This document shows positions 24,839 to 33,370 of a DNA stretch of 64,000 nt, one piece after another. The notes below the pieces were generated by a model. It was given only the letters and a program-made list of their open reading frames with translations, did not search any database and was not told the origin of the DNA. How positions within the stretch are numbered: the first letter of the stretch is position 1; the number at the start of each line of letters is the position of its first letter. A program made the translations under genes and the position numbers. The stretch is from Pseudarthrobacter phenanthrenivorans (GTDB lineage Bacteria; Actinomycetota; Actinomycetes; Actinomycetales; Micrococcaceae): assembly GCF_000813845.1 (NCBI RefSeq), contig NZ_JWTB01000033.1, positions 1 through 64,000 on the forward strand. The letters run 5' to 3'.

Positions 24839-26260
24839 CTACATATGGACGTGCAGGCGGCGGGCTGCCTCGGAGATGGATCCGGTCAGCGACGGGTAGA
24901 CGGTGAAGGTGCTGGCGACGTCGTCCACGTGCAGCTTCTGCTTGACTGCGATGGAGATCGGGAAGATGAGCTCGGAAGCGTTGGGGCCCACCACCACGCC
25001 GCCGATCACGGTACCGGAGCCCTTGCGGGCGAAGATCTTCACGAACCCGTCCTTGGCGTTGCGCATCTTGGCGCGGGCGTTGCTGCGCAGGGAGAGCTTG
25101 ATGACATCGGCCTGGTACTTGCCGGACTCGATCTCGGCCTCGGACACGCCGACGTTCGCGATTTCGGGCGAGGTGAAGATGTTGGACGCCACCTGGTGAA
25201 GCTTGAGCGGGGTGACGCCGTCGCCCATGAAGTGTGCCACCGCGATCCTGCCCTGCATGGCGGCCACGGATGCCAGGGGCAGGACGCCGGTACAGTCACC
25301 GGCGGCGTAAATGTTGGGCGCCGTGGTGCGGGAGACGCCGTCGACCTTGATGTGGCCGCCGTCGCTGACGGCCACGCCGGATTCCTCGAGGCCGATGCCG
25401 GCAGTGTTGGGGATGGAGCCCAGGCACAGCAGGCAGTGGCTGCCGGTCACGGTGGAGCCGTCGGCGAGGGTTACGACGACGCCGTCGTCCGTGCGTTCCA
25501 CGCTCTGGGCGCGGGAGCGGGAGAGGACGCGGACGCCGCGGCGTTCGAAGACTTCCTCCAGCACCACGGCGGCGTCGACGTCCGAGCCGGGCAGGACGCG
25601 GTCACGGCTGGACACCAGGGTGACCTTGGAGCCGAGGCCGTTGTAGGCGGAGGCGAATTCGGCGCCGGTCACGCCGGAACCCACCACGATGAGTTCTTCG
25701 GGCAGTTCGTCCAGGTTGTAAATCTGGGTCCAGTTCAGGATCCGCTCCCCGTCCGGGCGGGCGGTATCCAGCTCGCGGGGGTGGGCGCCCACGGCCAGCA
25801 GGATGGTGTCCGCCTCGACCGTCTCGGTGCCGTCCACGGTCAGGACCTCGATGGTGTGGCTGTCCAGGAGCCGCCCGGATCCGGTGATGATCCGCACGCC
25901 CTGCTTCTCCAGGCCGTCGCGGATGTCCTGGGACTGGTTGCGGGCCAGGTTGAGGAGGCGGTCGTTGATGTGCTTGAGGTCGGCGCGCATCACCGGAACG
26001 AAGTCCCCGCCGTCGACGTCGAACTTGACGCCCAGCTCGCCGGCTTCGGCAACCCGGGTCATCAGGTCTGCCGTGGCAATGAGGGTCTTGGACGGAACGA
26101 CGTCGGTCAGCACGGCCGAGCCGCCGAGCCCGGCGCGCTCGATGATCGTGACCGTCGCCCCCAGCGAGGCGGCCACCATGGCAGCTTCATATCCGCCGGG
26201 ACCACCTCCCAGGATTGCGATCCGGGGGGAACTGAAATCTGGATGCGTAGTCACAGTCAT
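24839..26260 (-). CDS. lpdA: NAD(P)H-quinone dehydrogenase (LpdA-type flavoprotein)
   Basis: A 473-aa two-dinucleotide-binding flavoprotein with FAD motif ILGGGPGGYEAAM, NAD motif VVGSGVTGAEFASAYNGLG and a C-terminal dimerisation domain. The redox-active CxxxxC of dihydrolipoamide dehydrogenase is absent: the equivalent segment reads GGSAVLTDVVPSK. This is the hallmark of the mycobacterial LpdA (Rv3303c) quinone reductases, so lipoamide activity is not expected. Neighbouring punA and pmmB match the Rv3303c-Rv3308 neighbourhood. The ATG at 26260 is chosen as the family-like N-terminus (MTVTTHPDFSSPRI); the 5' ribosome site is weak. Confidence 0.85.
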   Translation of the reverse strand: MTVTTHPDFSSPRIAILGGGPGGYEAAMVAASLGATVTIIERAGLGGSAVLTDVVPSKTLIATADLMTRVAEAGELGVKFDVDGGDFVPVMRADLKHINDRLLNLARNQSQDIRDGLEKQGVRIITGSGRLLDSHTIEVLTVDGTETVEADTILLAVGAHPRELDTARPDGERILNWTQIYNLDELPEELIVVGSGVTGAEFASAYNGLGSKVTLVSSRDRVLPGSDVDAAVVLEEVFERRGVRVLSRSRAQSVERTDDGVVVTLADGSTVTGSHCLLCLGSIPNTAGIGLEESGVAVSDGGHIKVDGVSRTTAPNIYAAGDCTGVLPLASVAAMQGRIAVAHFMGDGVTPLKLHQVASNIFTSPEIANVGVSEAEIESGKYQADVIKLSLRSNARAKMRNAKDGFVKIFARKGSGTVIGGVVVGPNASELIFPISIAVKQKLHVDDVASTFTVYPSLTGSISEAARRLHVHM

Positions 26261-26345
26261 CCATTCTCGTCCATTTCCGCCTGACCACCAAGAATTCCGG
26301 GCGCTTTCCGGGGCAGCCGTGACGGACGCAACAGGGCCGGCAGGA

Positions 26346-26351
26346 TAACTT
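26346..26351 (+). promoter_or_regulatory. -10 box of leaderless purine nucleoside phosphorylase promoter
   Basis: TAACTT, six bases before the GTG at 26358; no Shine-Dalgarno sequence is present. Confidence 0.55.
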
Positions 26352-26357
26352 GTACTG

Positions 26358-27176
26358 GTGAGTACTACAGACTTCCTGAACACGGACCCGTTCGCCGCCG
26401 CCCGCGCCGCCGCGGACTATATCGCCGAGGAGACAGGCGTGGACCGCCACGACACCGCCCTGGTCCTCGGCTCCGGGTGGGGCGAAGCCGCCGACCTGAT
26501 CGGTGAGACCACCGCCACCCTGTCCGCCGACGAAGTGCCCGGCTTCCACGCCCCCGCCGTGGAAGGCCACGTGGGCACCATCCGGTCTGTACTGACCAAG
26601 GACGGTAAGCGGGCCCTGGTCCTGGGTGCCCGCACCCACTACTACGAGGGCAACGGTGTCCGCGCCGTGGTGCACGGCATTCGGACAGCCGCAGCGGCCG
26701 GGTGCAGCACCCTGGTCCTCACCAACGGCTGCGGCGGACTCAACGAGGCCTGGGCCCCCGGCACCCCGGTGCTGATCAGCGACCACATCAACCTCACCGC
26801 TGCGTCCCCGCTGGAGGGCGCCACCTTCGTGGACCTGACGGACCTGTACTCCGCCAGGATCCGGAACCTGGCCCGCGAGGTGGATCCCACCCTGGACGAG
26901 GGCGTGTACGCACAGTTCCCCGGCCCGCACTATGAGACGCCGGCCGAGGTGCAGTACGCAAAGCGGATCGGCGCGGACCTCATCGGCATGTCGACGGCGC
27001 TGGAGGCCATCGCAGCGCGGCATGCGGGCATGGAGGTGTTCGGCATTTCGCTGGTCACCAACCTTGCGGCCGGCATCAGCCCCCAGCCGCTAAGCCACCA
27101 GGAAGTGCTCGAATCCGGGCAGGCGGCAGGGCCGCGCATCTCCCGGCTGCTGGCCGACATCATCGCCCGGCTCTAA
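26358..27176 (+). CDS. punA: Purine-nucleoside phosphorylase
   Basis: A 272-aa trimeric-type (class II) purine nucleoside phosphorylase that splits inosine or guanosine to base plus ribose 1-phosphate. Visible are the phosphate-binding LVLGSGWG and RTHYYEGN, the base-site segment FPGPHYETPAEVQ, and GMSTALEAIAARHAGM with LVTNLAAGI. It fits a salvage role next to the phosphosugar mutase, which could handle the sugar phosphate, and deoC lies a few kilobases away. The start is leaderless. The equivalent gene in M. tuberculosis (deoD, Rv3307) is likewise next to pmmB. Confidence 0.93.
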   Translation: MSTTDFLNTDPFAAARAAADYIAEETGVDRHDTALVLGSGWGEAADLIGETTATLSADEVPGFHAPAVEGHVGTIRSVLTKDGKRALVLGARTHYYEGNGVRAVVHGIRTAAAAGCSTLVLTNGCGGLNEAWAPGTPVLISDHINLTAASPLEGATFVDLTDLYSARIRNLAREVDPTLDEGVYAQFPGPHYETPAEVQYAKRIGADLIGMSTALEAIAARHAGMEVFGISLVTNLAAGISPQPLSHQEVLESGQAAGPRISRLLADIIARL

Positions 27177-27220
27177 CCCGGTCGCGCCCCCGGGTGCATC
27201 GCATGGGCGGGCAATGACGA

Positions 27221-27226
27221 TAGCGT
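27221..27226 (+). promoter_or_regulatory. -10 box deciding the pmmB start
   Basis: TAGCGT lies 1 base before an ATG at 27228 and 7 bases before the in-frame ATG at 27234. Only the second is compatible with a transcript beginning at the start codon. Confidence 0.5.
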
Positions 27227-27233
27227 TATGCCC

Positions 27234-28985
27234 ATGACGACTGCCGATGCCGAACTTCGCCTGCTCGCCGAGGCCCGTGAGTGGGCCGCCCAGGACCCGG
27301 ACCCCGCCACCAAGGCATCGCTCCTCGAGCTGGTGCGCCTGGCAGGGGACGGCGATCCCGCGGCGCGGCAGGAACTGGAAGACAGCTTCCGCGGCACCCT
27401 GCAGTTCGGCACCGCCGGGCTGCGGGCCGCACTGGGTCCCGGGCCCAACCGGATGAACCGCGTGGTGGTGCGCCGCGCCGCTGCCGGCCTCGCCGCCTTC
27501 CTGGTTGACGCCGTGGGCAGGGCAGCTTCGGGAGCCCGGCCCCGCGCCGTCGTCGGCTATGACGCCCGGCATAACTCGGACGTCTTCGCGCTGGAAACGG
27601 CTGCCATCTTCACCGCCGCCGGCATCGAGACTTTCCTGCTGCCGGAAGCCCTGCCCACTCCCCTGCTGGCGTACGCCGTCCGCGCCCTGGACTGCGACGG
27701 CGGCGTCATGGTCACGGCCAGCCACAATCCGCCGCAGGACAACGGATACAAGGTCTACCTGGGCCGGCACGCGGTAGCCCCGGACGGCGAGGGCGCCCAG
27801 ATCGTGGCGCCCTACGACGCAGAAATCGCCGCCCGGATCAGTGCCGTGGGACCGCTGGAATCCATCGCGCTGGCCACGGACGGGTGGACCGTCCTGGACG
27901 GCTCGCTGGCAGCGGAATACGAGCGGGCGACGGCGGCCCTCGCCATGCCGGACCGGTTCCCCGCGCGGGACCTGCGGATCGTCCTGACGCCCCTGCACGG
28001 CGTGGGCGGCGGGACCGCGCTCGACGTCCTGCGCTCGGCAGGTTTCACGGATGTCACCGTGGTGGCCGAACAGGCCGAACCGGACCCCGATTTCCCCACG
28101 GTCAATTTCCCCAACCCGGAGGAACCGGGCGCGCTGGACCTTGCCCTGGAAGCGGCCGCAAAGCTGGACGCCGACCTCGTCATCGCCAACGACCCCGATG
28201 CGGACAGGGCCGCGGTGGCGGCGAAGGACCCCGGCACCGGCGCCTGGCGGATGCTCCGGGGCGACGAAGTGGGTTCACTGCTGGGTGCCCACATGGCTGC
28301 CCGGCTTGCCGACGGCCCTGCCGCGGGCACAGATGCGGACAGCCCCGGTGTTTTCGCCAATTCGATCGTTTCCTCACGGCTGCTGGCACGGATTGCCGCC
28401 GCGGCCGGCTTCGCCCATGAGGAAACCCTCACCGGATTCAAGTGGATCTCCCGCGTCCCCGGCCTGGTCTACGGGTACGAGGAGGCCCTGGGGTACTGTG
28501 TTGCGCCGGGCCTGGTGAAGGACAAGGACGGCATCTCCGCCGCGGTCCTGATTGCCGAACTCGCGGCCACGGCCAAGGCCGCCGGCAGGACGGTCTTCGA
28601 CACCCTGGACGAGCTGTACCTTCAGCACGGCCTGCACGCCAGCGACCAGCTGAGCATCCGGGTGGCGGACCTGGGCCTGCTGGACGCCATGATGAACCGC
28701 CTGCGGGTCTCACCGCCCGAATCATTCGGACAGTCCGCGGTGGAAGTCTTCACGGACCTCGCCGAAGGCAGCGGCCAGCTTCCGCCCACCGAGGGCCTGC
28801 TCTACGTCACCCGCAACCTGACCCGGGTGATCATCCGGCCCAGCGGCACGGAACCGAAACTCAAGTGCTACCTCGAAGTCATCCACCAGGTGGGCACGGC
28901 GGCCGAACTGCCCGCAGCGCGCCAGGCGGCCCGTGCGTCGCTCGATGAGGTCCTGCATGACGTCAGCGAGGCGCTGGGGCTGTAG
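27234..28985 (+). CDS. pmmB: Phospho-sugar mutase (phosphoglucomutase/phosphomannomutase)
   Basis: A 583-aa alpha-D-phosphohexomutase. The phosphoserine loop is TASHNPPQDNG (Ser163), the metal loop is DPDADRAAV, the sugar-recognition loop is GYEEALGYC, and the phosphate-binding loop is RPSGTEPKLKCY, so all four domains are represented. It interconverts hexose or pentose 1- and 6/5-phosphates; the exact sugar is not fixed by sequence. The ATG at 27234 is preferred over the in-frame ATG two codons upstream because of -10 box spacing. It follows punA by 57 bp. Confidence 0.92.
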   Translation: MTTADAELRLLAEAREWAAQDPDPATKASLLELVRLAGDGDPAARQELEDSFRGTLQFGTAGLRAALGPGPNRMNRVVVRRAAAGLAAFLVDAVGRAASGARPRAVVGYDARHNSDVFALETAAIFTAAGIETFLLPEALPTPLLAYAVRALDCDGGVMVTASHNPPQDNGYKVYLGRHAVAPDGEGAQIVAPYDAEIAARISAVGPLESIALATDGWTVLDGSLAAEYERATAALAMPDRFPARDLRIVLTPLHGVGGGTALDVLRSAGFTDVTVVAEQAEPDPDFPTVNFPNPEEPGALDLALEAAAKLDADLVIANDPDADRAAVAAKDPGTGAWRMLRGDEVGSLLGAHMAARLADGPAAGTDADSPGVFANSIVSSRLLARIAAAAGFAHEETLTGFKWISRVPGLVYGYEEALGYCVAPGLVKDKDGISAAVLIAELAATAKAAGRTVFDTLDELYLQHGLHASDQLSIRVADLGLLDAMMNRLRVSPPESFGQSAVEVFTDLAEGSGQLPPTEGLLYVTRNLTRVIIRPSGTEPKLKCYLEVIHQVGTAAELPAARQAARASLDEVLHDVSEALGL

Positions 28986-29005
28986 CCGGTCCTGAAGCAC
29001 AAGGA

Positions 29006-29033
29006 GGGCGCCGGGCATGAAAGCCCGGCGCCC
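29006..29033. terminator. Bidirectional intrinsic terminator
   Basis: A perfect 11-bp stem (GGGCGCCGGGC and its complement) with a 6-nt loop followed by CTTT lies between the convergent pmmB and nirD genes. Confidence 0.75.
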
Positions 29034-29054
29034 CTTTCCATGTGCGGGAAAGTC

Positions 29055-29435
29055 CTAGAGCTCCACCTCGACGAACCCGTCGATGACCCGGGTGCTGAAC
29101 ACTGCCAGCCGCAGCCCGGGGGTGCTGAAGCATTCGCCGGATTCAAGGTCGTAGACCTCCTTGTGCAGCGGCGAAGCGATGGTGGGGCGGGTGCCCTTGG
29201 ACCCGAGAATGCCCCGGGCCATGACGTGGGCTCCCGTGGCGGGGTCCTCATGCGCCACGGCGAAGACTTCGCTGGGGCCGGTGCGGAACAGGGCCACCTG
29301 GCGGCCTGCCACCAGGGCGGCCTCGCCCCAGGCGGGTTCGAGGTCATCCACCGTGCAGACACGGTGCCAGCCGGTTCCGGATCCGGCGAGGTCAGATTCG
29401 GCGGCGAGCGCCCCAAGTTCCAGTGTTGCCGTCAT
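29055..29435 (-). CDS. nirD: Nitrite reductase small subunit
   Basis: A 126-aa Rieske-fold protein of the NirD type. The regions that hold Cys-x-His pairs in true Rieske proteins (here SPLHKEVYDLESGE and SGECFSTPG) lack the cluster ligands, as is normal for NirD. It pairs with NirB to form assimilatory NADH-nitrite reductase. AAGGAG precedes the ATG. Unusually it is on the opposite strand from nirB, divergently transcribed across a 258-bp region, and not downstream of it as in the common nirBD operon. Confidence 0.9.
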   Translation of the reverse strand: MTATLELGALAAESDLAGSGTGWHRVCTVDDLEPAWGEAALVAGRQVALFRTGPSEVFAVAHEDPATGAHVMARGILGSKGTRPTIASPLHKEVYDLESGECFSTPGLRLAVFSTRVIDGFVEVEL

Positions 29436-29589
29436 GTCCGGCTCCTTTCCCTGTGCCTGTTGTCATTGCAGCGGCAGCTTTTGCGGCCGTGTCCCACGCT
29501 AGGTTCCGGGTGTTTCAACCGGGTGCGGTGAATGTGTCCGGCGCGTAAAAGAGACCTAACGCGGGCGGAAATGCGTTCGTGATGCAGAA

Positions 29590-29627
29590 GTTAAGTTGAC
29601 GAAACAATTGGGAAACTGAGGCGAAAC
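29590..29627 (+). promoter_or_regulatory. GlnR-type box upstream of nirB
   Basis: GTTAA-n6-GAAAC-n6-GAAAC-n6-GAAAC keeps an exact 11-bp period over four elements; the last three are identical. TAGGCT (29638-29643) follows after 10 bases, the same spacing as at narK. It may also influence divergent nirD. Confidence 0.7.
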
Positions 29628-29693
29628 TGCCCCTCCCTAGGCTGGAGGCACAAGCTGCAGAGCACCGTCTGCGGCCCATGCGAAAGGCCCACA

Positions 29694-32336
29694 GTGACCG
29701 AACAGACTTCAAGCTCAGAGACTCCGCGCCGCATCGTCGTCGCCGGCGGCGGCCCCGCGGCCCACCGTTTTGCGGACGCCATGCATGCCCGCGGCCTCGA
29801 TGGCTGGCATGTCACGGTCCTCACCGAGGAAGCCCACCTCCCCTACGACCGGGTGGCGCTCTCCAAGGCCCTCACCGATACCGGGGTGGACCTCACCCTG
29901 GGGACGGCGTCCATGTGGGACCACGCTTCGCTGGACCTGAAGACGGGCGAACGCGTGGTCAGGATCAATGCGGCGGCCAAGACGGTGGAAACCGCCGCCG
30001 GGAACGCCTACGAATATGACGAACTGGTGGTGGCCACGGGCTCGGACGCCGTCCGCCTGCCCATCCCCGGTGCCGGGCACGCCCACGTCTACCGCACGCT
30101 GGAGGATGTCTGGGCGATCAACAAGGCCATCGCCGAACTCACCGAAAAGCTCGGCCGCAAGATCAACGCCGTGACCATCGGTGGCGGGCTCCTTGGCCTT
30201 GAATCGGCCGCCGGCACCGAGCAGCTCGGCGCCACTCCCGTGGTCATCAACGGCGCCCCCTGGCTTATGAACACCCAGCTGGACGAAGGCGCAGGCCAGG
30301 CTTTGGGCCGGCTGATCGAGGCCAAGGGCTTCGAAGTCCATGGCGGCGTGTTCCCTTCGGAGATCGTGACGGACGACGACGGCCAGGTCACCGGCGTGCT
30401 CATGGCTGACGAACGCATCATCCCGGCAGACCTGGTGATTGTCGCCGTTGGTGTCAGGCCGCGCGACGAGCTGTTCCGTGCCGCGGACGGCGAGGAGCAG
30501 CTCTTCAGCCTGGGCCAGCGCGGCGGCGTGGTGATCAACGACTACTGTGCCACCGAGGTGCCGGGCATCTGGGCCATCGGTGAGGTAGCCAATTTCGGCG
30601 GCATGTGCCTTGGCCTGGTGGCTCCGGCGAACACCATGGCCGAGATCGTGGCGGACCGGCTGCACGGCGGGGACGCCACCTTCCCCGGCTTCGACACCGC
30701 CACCAAGCTGAAGCTCTCCGGCGTTGACGTCGCCAGCTTCGGGGACGCCTTCGCCCGGACCGAGCACGCCCTCGAGATCGTCTACGCGGACCCGGCACGC
30801 GGCGTCTACCAGAAGATCGTCACCACCGACGACGCGAAGACCCTGCTGGGCGGCATCTTCGTCGGCGACGCATCCCCCTACATGAGCCTCCGGCCGCTGC
30901 TGGGCCGCGAACTGCCGGCCGAGCCGGGCGCGTTCCTCAGCGCGGCAGGCGGCGGCGAGGCTCCCGAGACGGAACTTCCCGACGACGCCACGCTCTGCTC
31001 CTGCAACAACGTCACCGCCGGCAGCATCCGCGACACCATCAACGGCTGCGGCGCCTGCGACGGCAATGCGCCGGTCCAGGAACTGGGCGAACTGAAGGGC
31101 TGCACCCGGGCGGGCACCCAGTGCGGGTCCTGCGTGCCGATGCTGAAGAAGCTGCTGGAGACCGAGCTGACCAAGTCCGGCGTGGAGGTCTCCAAGGCCC
31201 TCTGCGAGCACATCGAACTGTCCCGCCAGGAACTGTTCGACGCCATCCGGGTCCTGGAACTGACCTCCTTCGAGGAAATCATGGCCAAGTACGGCACCGG
31301 CGCCGGCTGCGACATCTGCAAGCCCACCATCGCCAACATCCTGGCCAGCCAGAACAGCGCCTACGTGCTCGACGCCGGACGCGGCACCCTCCAGGACACC
31401 AACGACCGCGCCCTGGCCAACATGCAGAAGGATGGCACCTACTCGGTGGTGCCCCGCATCGCCGGCGGCGAGATCACGCCGAAGAAGCTTGGCGTCATCG
31501 CGGCTGTCGCCGAGAAGTACGGCCTGTACACCAAGATCACCGGTGGCCAGCGGATCGATATGTTCGGGGCCCGGCTGGAGCAGCTCCCGGAGATCTGGAA
31601 GGAACTGGTGGACGCCGGTTTCGAGTCGGGGCAGGCCTACGGCAAGAGCCTGCGCACGGTGAAGTCCTGCGTCGGTTCCACCTGGTGCCGCTTCGGCGTC
31701 CAGGACTCGGTGGCCATGGCCATCAAGCTGGAACTGCGCTACCGCGGCCTGCGCAGCCCCCACAAGCTGAAGATGGGCGTCTCCGGCTGCGCCCGCGAAT
31801 GCGCCGAGGCCCGCGGCAAGGACGTCGGCGTGATCGCGACGGCGGACGGCTGGAACCTGTACGTCGGCGGCAACGGCGGCGCCACCCCGGCCCACGCGCA
31901 GCTCCTGGCCAAGGACCTGGACGACGAAACCCTGATCAAGTACATCGACCGCTACTTCATGTACTACATCCGCACGGCGGACCGGCTGCAGCGCACGGCC
32001 CGGTGGCAGGAAGAACTCGACGGCGGCATCAAGCACGTCGAGGACGTGGTGGTCAAGGACACCCTGGGCATCGCGGCGGACCTTGAAGCTGCCATGGCCA
32101 AGCATGTGGACACCTACGTGGATGAGTGGGCGGATACCCTCAAGGACCCGGAGCGGCTCCGCCGGTTCCGTTCCTTCGTCAACGCCCCCGACCAGAAGGA
32201 CGACTCCATCACCTTTGTCCCGGACGAGCGCGGCCAGATGCGGCCCGCCACCGCCGAGGAAAAGGGCAAGGTCCTGATCGGTGCTTCCATCCCGGTCCGC
32301 CCCGCCGCACCGGAAACCATCGGAAACGAGGCATAG
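29694..32336 (+). CDS. nirB: Nitrite reductase (NADH) large subunit
   Basis: An 880-aa siroheme nitrite reductase that reduces nitrite to ammonium in the cytoplasm. Order of domains: FAD (VVAGGGPAAHRF), NADH binding (IGGGLLGLESAAG), BFD-like [2Fe-2S] (CSCNNVTAG ... CGAC ... GTQCGSC), ferredoxin-like half repeat, and the siroheme/[4Fe-4S] domain with SCVGSTWC and GCARECAEARG. All cluster cysteines are present. A GAAAGG ribosome site precedes the GTG start. It is followed by cobA after 2 nt and nnaR, an operon providing enzyme, siroheme precursor and regulator. Confidence 0.95.
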   Translation: MTEQTSSSETPRRIVVAGGGPAAHRFADAMHARGLDGWHVTVLTEEAHLPYDRVALSKALTDTGVDLTLGTASMWDHASLDLKTGERVVRINAAAKTVETAAGNAYEYDELVVATGSDAVRLPIPGAGHAHVYRTLEDVWAINKAIAELTEKLGRKINAVTIGGGLLGLESAAGTEQLGATPVVINGAPWLMNTQLDEGAGQALGRLIEAKGFEVHGGVFPSEIVTDDDGQVTGVLMADERIIPADLVIVAVGVRPRDELFRAADGEEQLFSLGQRGGVVINDYCATEVPGIWAIGEVANFGGMCLGLVAPANTMAEIVADRLHGGDATFPGFDTATKLKLSGVDVASFGDAFARTEHALEIVYADPARGVYQKIVTTDDAKTLLGGIFVGDASPYMSLRPLLGRELPAEPGAFLSAAGGGEAPETELPDDATLCSCNNVTAGSIRDTINGCGACDGNAPVQELGELKGCTRAGTQCGSCVPMLKKLLETELTKSGVEVSKALCEHIELSRQELFDAIRVLELTSFEEIMAKYGTGAGCDICKPTIANILASQNSAYVLDAGRGTLQDTNDRALANMQKDGTYSVVPRIAGGEITPKKLGVIAAVAEKYGLYTKITGGQRIDMFGARLEQLPEIWKELVDAGFESGQAYGKSLRTVKSCVGSTWCRFGVQDSVAMAIKLELRYRGLRSPHKLKMGVSGCARECAEARGKDVGVIATADGWNLYVGGNGGATPAHAQLLAKDLDDETLIKYIDRYFMYYIRTADRLQRTARWQEELDGGIKHVEDVVVKDTLGIAADLEAAMAKHVDTYVDEWADTLKDPERLRRFRSFVNAPDQKDDSITFVPDERGQMRPATAEEKGKVLIGASIPVRPAAPETIGNEA

Positions 32337-32338
32337 CC

Positions 32339-33370
32339 ATGCAGCTCAGTATCGACCTCACGGGCCGGAACGTCCTGGTGACCGGCAACCCGGCCGCTGC
32401 GCGGCAGGCGGTGCGGCGGTACCAGGCCGCGGGCGCCGTCGTCCACCGCCGTGCCACCCCCGGCAGCGCCACCGTCGCCGAACTGCCGGAGCAGCTGTTC
32501 CTGGTTGCCGCCGTCGACGACGGGCAGCCGGGCTGGGCCGCGTTCCTGGACCGCTGCCGCACGGCGGGCATCCCGGTCGCCGCCGAACCCGCCGCCGGCC
32601 CCGCCGGGCACGTCACCCTGGTGGGCGGCGGCCCCGGCACCGGCGACCTGCTCACCGTCGCCGCCGTCAAGGCGCTGCGCGATGCCGACGTCGTCTTCTA
32701 CGACCGCCTGGCGCCGTACCAGGAGCTGCCCATGCTGACGTCCGCGGAACTCGTCGACGTCGGAAAGAAGCCGGGGCATCACAAGGTCAGCCAGTCCGAC
32801 ATCGAGAAGTTGATGGTGGAAAGCGCGCTGGCCGGCAACAACGTGGTCCGGCTCAAGGGCGGGGACCCGTACGTCTTCGGCCGCGGCGGCGAGGAAGTCG
32901 CGGCCTGCGTGGCCGCGGGCGTCAAGGTCCAGGTGGTCTCGGGCGTCACCAGCGCCATCTCCGTACCGGCAGCGGCAGGAATCCCCGTGACCCACCGGGA
33001 AGTCAGCCACATGTTCACGGTGGTTTCCGGGCACGCCCCGCTCACGGAGAAGGAACACCACCACCTGGCAGGGCTGGGCGGCACCATCGTGGTGCTGATG
33101 GGTATCGGCACCCTCCACCAGCTCGCGGCAGGCCTGCGCCGCGCGGGCATGCGGCCGGACATGCCAATGGCCGTGGTGGAGCGCGGCTACCGGCCCGGCC
33201 AGCGCACCACCATCGCTGACCTGGGCACCATCGCGTCCGCCGCCGCCGGCTGCAGCAATCCGGCAGTGCTGGTCATCGGCGAGGTGGTCCGGGTGGCTGA
33301 AGCCAACCGGGATCATGCCGGAGCCGCCGCGGACCTGGACAGGCTGGCGGCCTCGCTGCTGGGATCATGA
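32339..33370 (+). CDS. cobA: Uroporphyrinogen-III C-methyltransferase with short N-terminal Rossmann-like remnant
   Basis: A 343-aa SAM-dependent methyltransferase that converts uroporphyrinogen III to precorrin-2, on the path to the siroheme of NirB. The C-terminal domain from about residue 90 is complete: VTLVGGGPGTGDLLT, YDRLAP, VRLKGGDPYVFGRGGEE and TVVSGH. The first 88 residues look like a shortened, eroded CysG N-terminal (precorrin-2 dehydrogenase/ferrochelatase) domain: VLVTGNPAAARQ replaces the GGG.VA.RK loop, and AAVDD follows. Whether that part is active is doubtful. It overlaps nnaR by 4 nt. Confidence 0.88.
   Translation: MQLSIDLTGRNVLVTGNPAAARQAVRRYQAAGAVVHRRATPGSATVAELPEQLFLVAAVDDGQPGWAAFLDRCRTAGIPVAAEPAAGPAGHVTLVGGGPGTGDLLTVAAVKALRDADVVFYDRLAPYQELPMLTSAELVDVGKKPGHHKVSQSDIEKLMVESALAGNNVVRLKGGDPYVFGRGGEEVAACVAAGVKVQVVSGVTSAISVPAAAGIPVTHREVSHMFTVVSGHAPLTEKEHHHLAGLGGTIVVLMGIGTLHQLAAGLRRAGMRPDMPMAVVERGYRPGQRTTIADLGTIASAAAGCSNPAVLVIGEVVRVAEANRDHAGAAADLDRLAASLLGS

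Noticed and set aside
24839..26260. Assignment as dihydrolipoamide dehydrogenase
   Set aside because: The redox CxxxxC is missing (GGSAVLTDVVPSK), so the quinone-reductase type LpdA fits better.
29055..29435. True Rieske ferredoxin
   Set aside because: The Cys-x-His ligand pairs are absent, consistent with NirD.
29715..32105. 796-codon minus-strand frame opposite nirB
   Set aside because: nirB has all cofactor motifs in its own frame; the antisense product is low-complexity.
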